Source: Chryseobacterium glaciei
GTDB lineage: Bacteria; Bacteroidota; Bacteroidia; Flavobacteriales; Weeksellaceae
Length of the DNA: 64,000 nucleotides
NCBI RefSeq assembly: GCF_001648155.1
Contig: NZ_CP015199.1
Span: 1,374,501 to 1,438,500 of the forward strand
Direction: 5' to 3'
Part shown: positions 61,501 to 64,000 of the stretch, piece after piece
Layout of the letters: each line of letters starts with the position of its first letter
How positions within the stretch are numbered: position 1 is the stretch's first letter
Translations under genes and position numbers: made by a program
The notes under the pieces: generated by a model
Databases searched by the model: none
Seen by the model: the letters and a program-made list of their open reading frames with translations, nothing else
What the model was told of the DNA's origin: nothing

Positions 61501-61717
61501 GGAAGTGATCAATGAACAGGATATTATGGTCTCAGAAAATGGAGAAAGCCGAATCTACAGACCCGACCGAATTTTAAAAGGTAGTGAGGGTTATATTATT
61601 GTGGATTTCAAAACCGGTGAAGAAACAGCAAAGAATGACAGACAGATTGAACGATATAAAAATGTTTTGGAACATTTAGGAAGAAAGGTTTTAAGAACTC
61701 AGCTTATTTACTTATAA
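58577..61717 (+). CDS. UvrD-type helicase-nuclease (RecB/AddA-like)
   Basis: 1046 residues. Superfamily 1 helicase: Walker A NASAGSGKTYALVQRLL near residue 10, LALTFTNKAANEMKERI, motif II FDEFQDTSELQ near 400, GDPKQSIYRFRGGE, and IMTIHKSKGLEFPIVFIP near 745. The C-terminus has a PD-(D/E)XK nuclease-like part (GLFVHELLS, then YRPDRILKG and IIVDFKTGEE). It should act in double-strand break resection with an AddB-like partner, which is not next to it here; in flavobacteria the two may be apart. Confidence 0.92.
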   Translation: MQNSYTVINASAGSGKTYALVQRLLMICLRYPNQQHAIRNILALTFTNKAANEMKERILSWLNNFAADTFAENADLKNIQKEFEEQGLRITIDELHVRSKKLLDYVLHNYSTLNIGTIDRFNARLVRSFSYELGLAKNFNLEIDAEPFLIEAVDKMLDQIGENESISNSFMDYVDYSLENNERINLNKNLYDSAKEFVKDIHYEQLKNNKSFDDTNYESIKNTLRKEIIFNKKHSLEVGTKSIELFKSRNIEIEDFAQGKNGIGGFFTKVLDFYNQKRPGFPFPTTQEESVVNNYRKGASAKSKSKESEIFEILEQLLENRMQLILLFIETQKKEKILSALLPLKVNKDIQDELKKIEDENDLVLLSKFNILINENLKNEPSAFIYEKVGSQFQHYFFDEFQDTSELQWQNFVPLRDHSVSTDNTSFTLVGDPKQSIYRFRGGESKLMLDIINKKEISPKEAELLVLKDNWRSAKNIVQFNNELYEYHSIDLEEEHKNIFGTDAEQNAKSAHEGRVKVNLIENLTNEDFYNDTSERMKTNIQECLNNGFKFSDITILCRGNFDIFSYSQKLGNLKVNYRGEETNIKTISDKGLTLELSNTLQAVIEFLKWETNPKNKPNLIMMMYHLNTLGRVNMPDFTLEMKEILDIETHEEILQFLQLKYALQLKQENFPRFNLYNFVEYYVNEFSLENKETDFLLNFLEMLFNFTQNAGASTKEFLKYWDEEASTYTIQASENIDAIQIMTIHKSKGLEFPIVFIPMMNKNRDSEFTNWFETSSDEALKSVNINQFSKNLEVYDQEIEKFNKQNSYKNLVDRLCLQYVATTRPVEQLFFYLQKANKTSNNLELLEFLQTKNVNESDEFDLYEVKPEMLKKYSKDKTSSFKTKNIENLKNINEKSNSVKIATPSKNYQVRNEKVRIGLFVHELLSKINTEKDIAKVLESYLLEGQITLEEKNDIQETLQEIVNTHSEFFDEKWEVINEQDIMVSENGESRIYRPDRILKGSEGYIIVDFKTGEETAKNDRQIERYKNVLEHLGRKVLRTQLIYL

Positions 61718-61720
61718 AAC

Positions 61721-61753
61721 AGTTTCGGCGGCACCAAAGGTGCCGCCGAAACT
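61721..61753 (+). terminator. GC-rich terminator after the helicase gene
   Basis: Perfect 15-bp stem AGTTTCGGCGGCACC (61721-61735) / its complement (61739-61753), loop AAA, then TTATCTT. It also separates the convergent ferritin gene. Confidence 0.8.
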
Positions 61754-61782
61754 TTATCTTAAATTTTATTTAAAGCTAAATC

Positions 61783-62292
61783 CTAAGCCGTTGCATTCGC
61801 AACAAAAACTCTTTGAGACAATTCCTGATCAAAAAGATACAATGCAGATGGATTATCAGAAACCATTTTGATTTTTGTTACATACTGAGAAGCACTAGCC
61901 TCCTCTTCTACCTGCTCATTGATGAACCACTGTAAGAAAGAAGTTGTAGCGAAATCTCCTTCGTCGTTCGCATTTTTTACGATGTTGAAAATACTTTTCG
62001 TTACTTTTTTCTCGTGTTCCAATGCTTTTTCAAAAATGTCGATGGCATTTGCAAATTCGTGTGGTGGTTTTGCAATTTCTCCGATGATGATTTGTCCTCC
62101 AACATCGTTTAGATAATCAAACATTTTATCAGCATGCATCAATTCTTCTTTGCTTTGTACTCTGAAATAATTGGCGATCCCATCAAGGTCTTTGCTAGAA
62201 AACCAAGCAGACATTGAAAGATAATATTGTGCGGCGTATTGTTCGTGAGCTATTTGTTCGTTAATTAGTTGTGCAATTTTATCGCTTACCAT
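61783..62292 (-). CDS. Ferritin
   Basis: 169 residues, bacterial non-haem ferritin. Ferroxidase-centre residues are in NEQIAHEQYAAQYYLSMSAWF near residue 10, KEELMHADKMFDYL near 47 and WFINEQVEEEASAS near 120. It stores iron. I use the ATG at 62292 (MVSDKIAQLINEQI); the frame opens 20 codons earlier, but that part lies over the promoter at 62310-62340. Confidence 0.94.
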   Translation of the reverse strand: MVSDKIAQLINEQIAHEQYAAQYYLSMSAWFSSKDLDGIANYFRVQSKEELMHADKMFDYLNDVGGQIIIGEIAKPPHEFANAIDIFEKALEHEKKVTKSIFNIVKNANDEGDFATTSFLQWFINEQVEEEASASQYVTKIKMVSDNPSALYLFDQELSQRVFVANATA

Positions 62293-62309
62293 AATAATAA
62301 ATTTTACAG

Positions 62310-62340
62310 TAAAATTATGGAATAAAACCCCGAAATCAAA
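62310..62340 (-). promoter_or_regulatory. Promoter of the ferritin gene
   Basis: Minus strand: TTTG (62337-62340), 19-base spacer, TAATTTTA (62310-62317), near the TAnnTTTG pattern; transcription would start about 10 bases before the ATG at 62292. Confidence 0.5.
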
Positions 62341-62359
62341 AGATTTAATCAAATTTAAT

Positions 62360-62388
62360 ACAAAAAGGACAGAAATATATCCGTCCTT
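62360..62388 (-). terminator. Terminator of the Spy-like gene
   Basis: Minus strand: AAGGAC, 12 bases with weak pairing, GTCCTT, then a T tract. It follows the gene end at 62419 by about 30 bases. Confidence 0.6.
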
Positions 62389-62418
62389 AACACATTAAAA
62401 AATCAAAATTGAAAACTC

Positions 62419-62877
62419 TTAATTCACAGCAGGAGCGGCCGTATCCATTGATCTCTTCATTTTTCCACCCTTCATTCCTCTGTCTTTCATTGCTGCTTTT
62501 CTTTGCTCCATTTTAGCCTGTCTGTCAGCTTGCCATTTACCGTACTGCTCAGGAGTTAAGATTTTTTTCATATCTGCATCCATTTGCTCTCTCTTCCCTT
62601 TCATCTGCTCCATTTTAGCTTGTCTTTCTCCTTTGTTTTTATCAAAATCAGCTTTCATTTCAGCTTTTCTCTTTTCATGAAGACCTTTTATCTGAGCTAC
62701 CTGTGATTGATTTAAGTTTAAATCTTTCTGCATTTTATCTAAATGCTCTTGCTCCTTTTGTTGCATTTTCTGTTGCATTTCTGCTCTTTTAGCTTGTTTG
62801 TCCTGAGGAGTAGTTTGTTGTGCCATTGCAAAACTTCCCATTCCGATAAATGCTATTGCTAATACTAATTTTTTCAT
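62419..62877 (-). CDS. Spy/CpxP-like periplasmic protein (DUF4890-like)
   Basis: 152 residues with a signal peptide (cleavage near FAMAQQ). The mature part is highly charged and helical, rich in Gln, Lys, Glu and Met, with two LTxxQ-like segments: LNLNQSQVAQIKGL near residue 55 and ILTPEQYGKWQ near 107. Spy-like chaperones bind unfolded proteins in the periplasm. Function by family likeness only. Confidence 0.85.
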   Translation of the reverse strand: MKKLVLAIAFIGMGSFAMAQQTTPQDKQAKRAEMQQKMQQKEQEHLDKMQKDLNLNQSQVAQIKGLHEKRKAEMKADFDKNKGERQAKMEQMKGKREQMDADMKKILTPEQYGKWQADRQAKMEQRKAAMKDRGMKGGKMKRSMDTAAPAVN

Positions 62878-63007
62878 CTTTTTAAATATTTAATTATTAA
62901 TTAATTGTTATACATCTTTTTGATACTTAATTAAAACAGAAGTTAAAGCAGAATATTCATAAAAAATGTTAAATTTTACCATCAAAATAATAAAACATAA
63001 AATAAAA

Positions 63008-63033
63008 AGGACAGATTATAAAATCTGCCCTTC
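63008..63033 (-). terminator. Terminator of the GGFR-repeat gene
   Basis: Minus strand: AAGGGCAGATT / AATCTGTCCTT (one mismatch) followed by TTTTATTTT. Confidence 0.65.
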
Positions 63034-63060
63034 ACACCACTTAAATATAATATATGAAAA

Positions 63061-64000
63061 TTAATTACTCGTTAATCTGAAGCCTCCGGAAGCACTTCTA
63101 TTCCCTCCTCCATTATTACCTTGTCTTGGAGCAGAACTCTCAGATCTTTGCTGTCTGAAACCTCCGTTGCTTTCTCTTGGTGCAGAAGATTCTCTTCTTG
63201 TTTCAGTTCTGAATCCGCCAGAGCTTCTGTTTCCACCGCTGTTGCCTGCATTTCCTCTAAACCCCCCGGTATTTTCTCTAGGAGCAGAAGGTTCTGTTCT
63301 CACATCATTTCTGAATCCTCCCGTATTTCTGGTTCCACCAGTGTTTTCAGTTCCTGCTCTAAAACCTCCGTTATTTCTTGTTCCGTTATTTCCAGAACCG
63401 CGGAAACCTCCTGAATTATTATTAGGCCGATTATGGAATCCTGAGTTATTATTATCTCTTCCAGATCCTCCTCTAAATCCGTTATTTTCTCTTTGGCTCG
63501 TTCTTGCAATATTAAAGGAAGGATTATTATTTCCTCTAAATTTGGCTCTGTCTACTCTATAAATATTGATATTTACGTTTCTGTAGCGAGGCATCGGCCT
63601 GCAAATGGAAGCATAATGAGTTCTTCTGTAAGTTTGAAAATATACAACCGGGCTAGCTCCTCTGTAATAATTGTTTTGAAAACTAACAAAAATCTGCGGT
63701 CCCATAATTCTTTGTAACGCATAGAATCTATCATAATACCATCTGTCCGGATTGTATCTGTAATAGTTATCCCATGTTGAAAAGCTTACATACAGATTAT
63801 TCAATCTTAAGATTTGATCAATCTGCCAACGGTTCAATCTATTTTGATTGAAGAACACATTCCAGTTGACATTTACGATACTGCTTCTGTAATCGTTATA
63901 GTTATTCTGATAATAGTCTGTTGGATAATAATCCTGAGGATAGTTGTAGTAATAATCATCAGGGAAATAATTCTGATCATCTTCGTTAGAATAATATCCG
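63061..64000 (-). CDS. Gly/Asn/Arg-rich protein with GGFR repeats, N-terminus beyond the window
   Basis: The frame is open from the stop at 63061 to the right edge (313 codons visible), so an internal start at 63858 is not the real one. The visible N-terminal part is Tyr/Asp/Asn-rich (DYYYNYPQDYYP), followed by a folded part (WQIDQILRLNNLYVSF, WYYDRFYALQRIMGP). The C-terminal 130 residues are disordered, with seven GGFR motifs and three SAPR motifs. I do not recognise the family. Localisation is unknown because the N-terminus is missing. Confidence 0.75.
   Translation of the reverse strand, partial: GYYSNEDDQNYFPDDYYYNYPQDYYPTDYYQNNYNDYRSSIVNVNWNVFFNQNRLNRWQIDQILRLNNLYVSFSTWDNYYRYNPDRWYYDRFYALQRIMGPQIFVSFQNNYYRGASPVVYFQTYRRTHYASICRPMPRYRNVNINIYRVDRAKFRGNNNPSFNIARTSQRENNGFRGGSGRDNNNSGFHNRPNNNSGGFRGSGNNGTRNNGGFRAGTENTGGTRNTGGFRNDVRTEPSAPRENTGGFRGNAGNSGGNRSSGGFRTETRRESSAPRESNGGFRQQRSESSAPRQGNNGGGNRSASGGFRLTSN

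Noticed and set aside
63121..63717. Overlapping plus-strand frames of up to 131 codons
   Set aside because: Shadows of the low-complexity GGFR repeat region on the minus strand; Pro/Leu-rich composition follows from the repeats.
1..64000. tRNA or rRNA genes
   Set aside because: No cloverleaf-like GGTTCGAAT-type T arm or rRNA-conserved stretch was noticed in the spacers; a dedicated scan would be needed to exclude one fully.

Overview
The window looks like the chromosome of a flavobacterium close to Chryseobacterium (Weeksellaceae, Bacteroidota). The evidence is an AT-rich sequence, Bacteroidota-type promoters (TTG or TTTG, a 17-22 base spacer, then TAnnTTTG), and families typical of that group: DUF4292, DUF4254, DUF2851, SIMPL, outer-membrane barrels with a CarboxypepD_reg domain, a GH92 mannosidase and BshA. 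I see no tRNA, rRNA, CRISPR array or intact prophage.

Bases 1-17487 hold an almost complete aerobic phenylacetate (paa) pathway, all on the minus strand and read from right to left: a TetR-type regulator, paaK, paaE, paaA, paaB, paaC, a beta-helix passenger gene, paaD, paaG, paaH, two unknown genes, paaI, paaJ, paaY, a REP-associated transposase (RAYT), an esterase, and paaZ (cut by the left edge). PaaK activates phenylacetate to its CoA ester, PaaABCE (with PaaD for maturation) epoxidises it, PaaG isomerises the epoxide, PaaZ opens the ring and oxidises the product, and PaaH and PaaJ finish beta-oxidation-like cleavage. PaaI and PaaY are rescue thioesterases. No paaF is seen. The operon is full of intergenic palindromes and short-period arrays. 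A 35-base exact copy of the paaD 3' end lies on the far side of the beta-helix gene, a clear rearrangement scar.

Bases 17835-35586 carry clpB, a three-gene signalling unit (membrane protein, HisKA_3 kinase, LuxR-type regulator), an M1 peptidase, an outer-membrane beta-barrel protein divergent from an OmpR-type two-component pair, a DUF1835 protein, an exonuclease/phosphatase-family protein, a 2,4-dienoyl-CoA reductase-like enzyme, a DUF1573 protein and a second, paralogous OmpR-type pair.

Bases 35898-41957 carry a GH92 glycosidase, an aldo/keto reductase, an AraC regulator and a dihydroorotase, separated by repeat-rich spacers. From 42112 to 49168 runs a plus-strand group: flippase, sugar nucleotidyltransferase, DUF4292 lipoprotein, EnvC-like LytM protein, TatA, DUF4254, a small lipoprotein and RibA. 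Next come an orphan lipoprotein between two identical terminators, a minus-strand lipoprotein, and the run GH3 - bshA - DUF2851 - PspC - GNAT. The right part has a SIMPL protein, two tandem CarboxypepD_reg paralogues, a RecB/AddA-like helicase-nuclease, ferritin, a Spy-like protein and a GGFR-repeat protein cut by the right edge.

The most interesting signals are non-coding. They are a RAYT with matching 15+3+15 hairpins, including a distant copy with a compensatory base change; two copies of a structured element that may be a Flavo-1-like RNA; inverted octamer arrays inside the paa operon; and the paaD-tail duplication.
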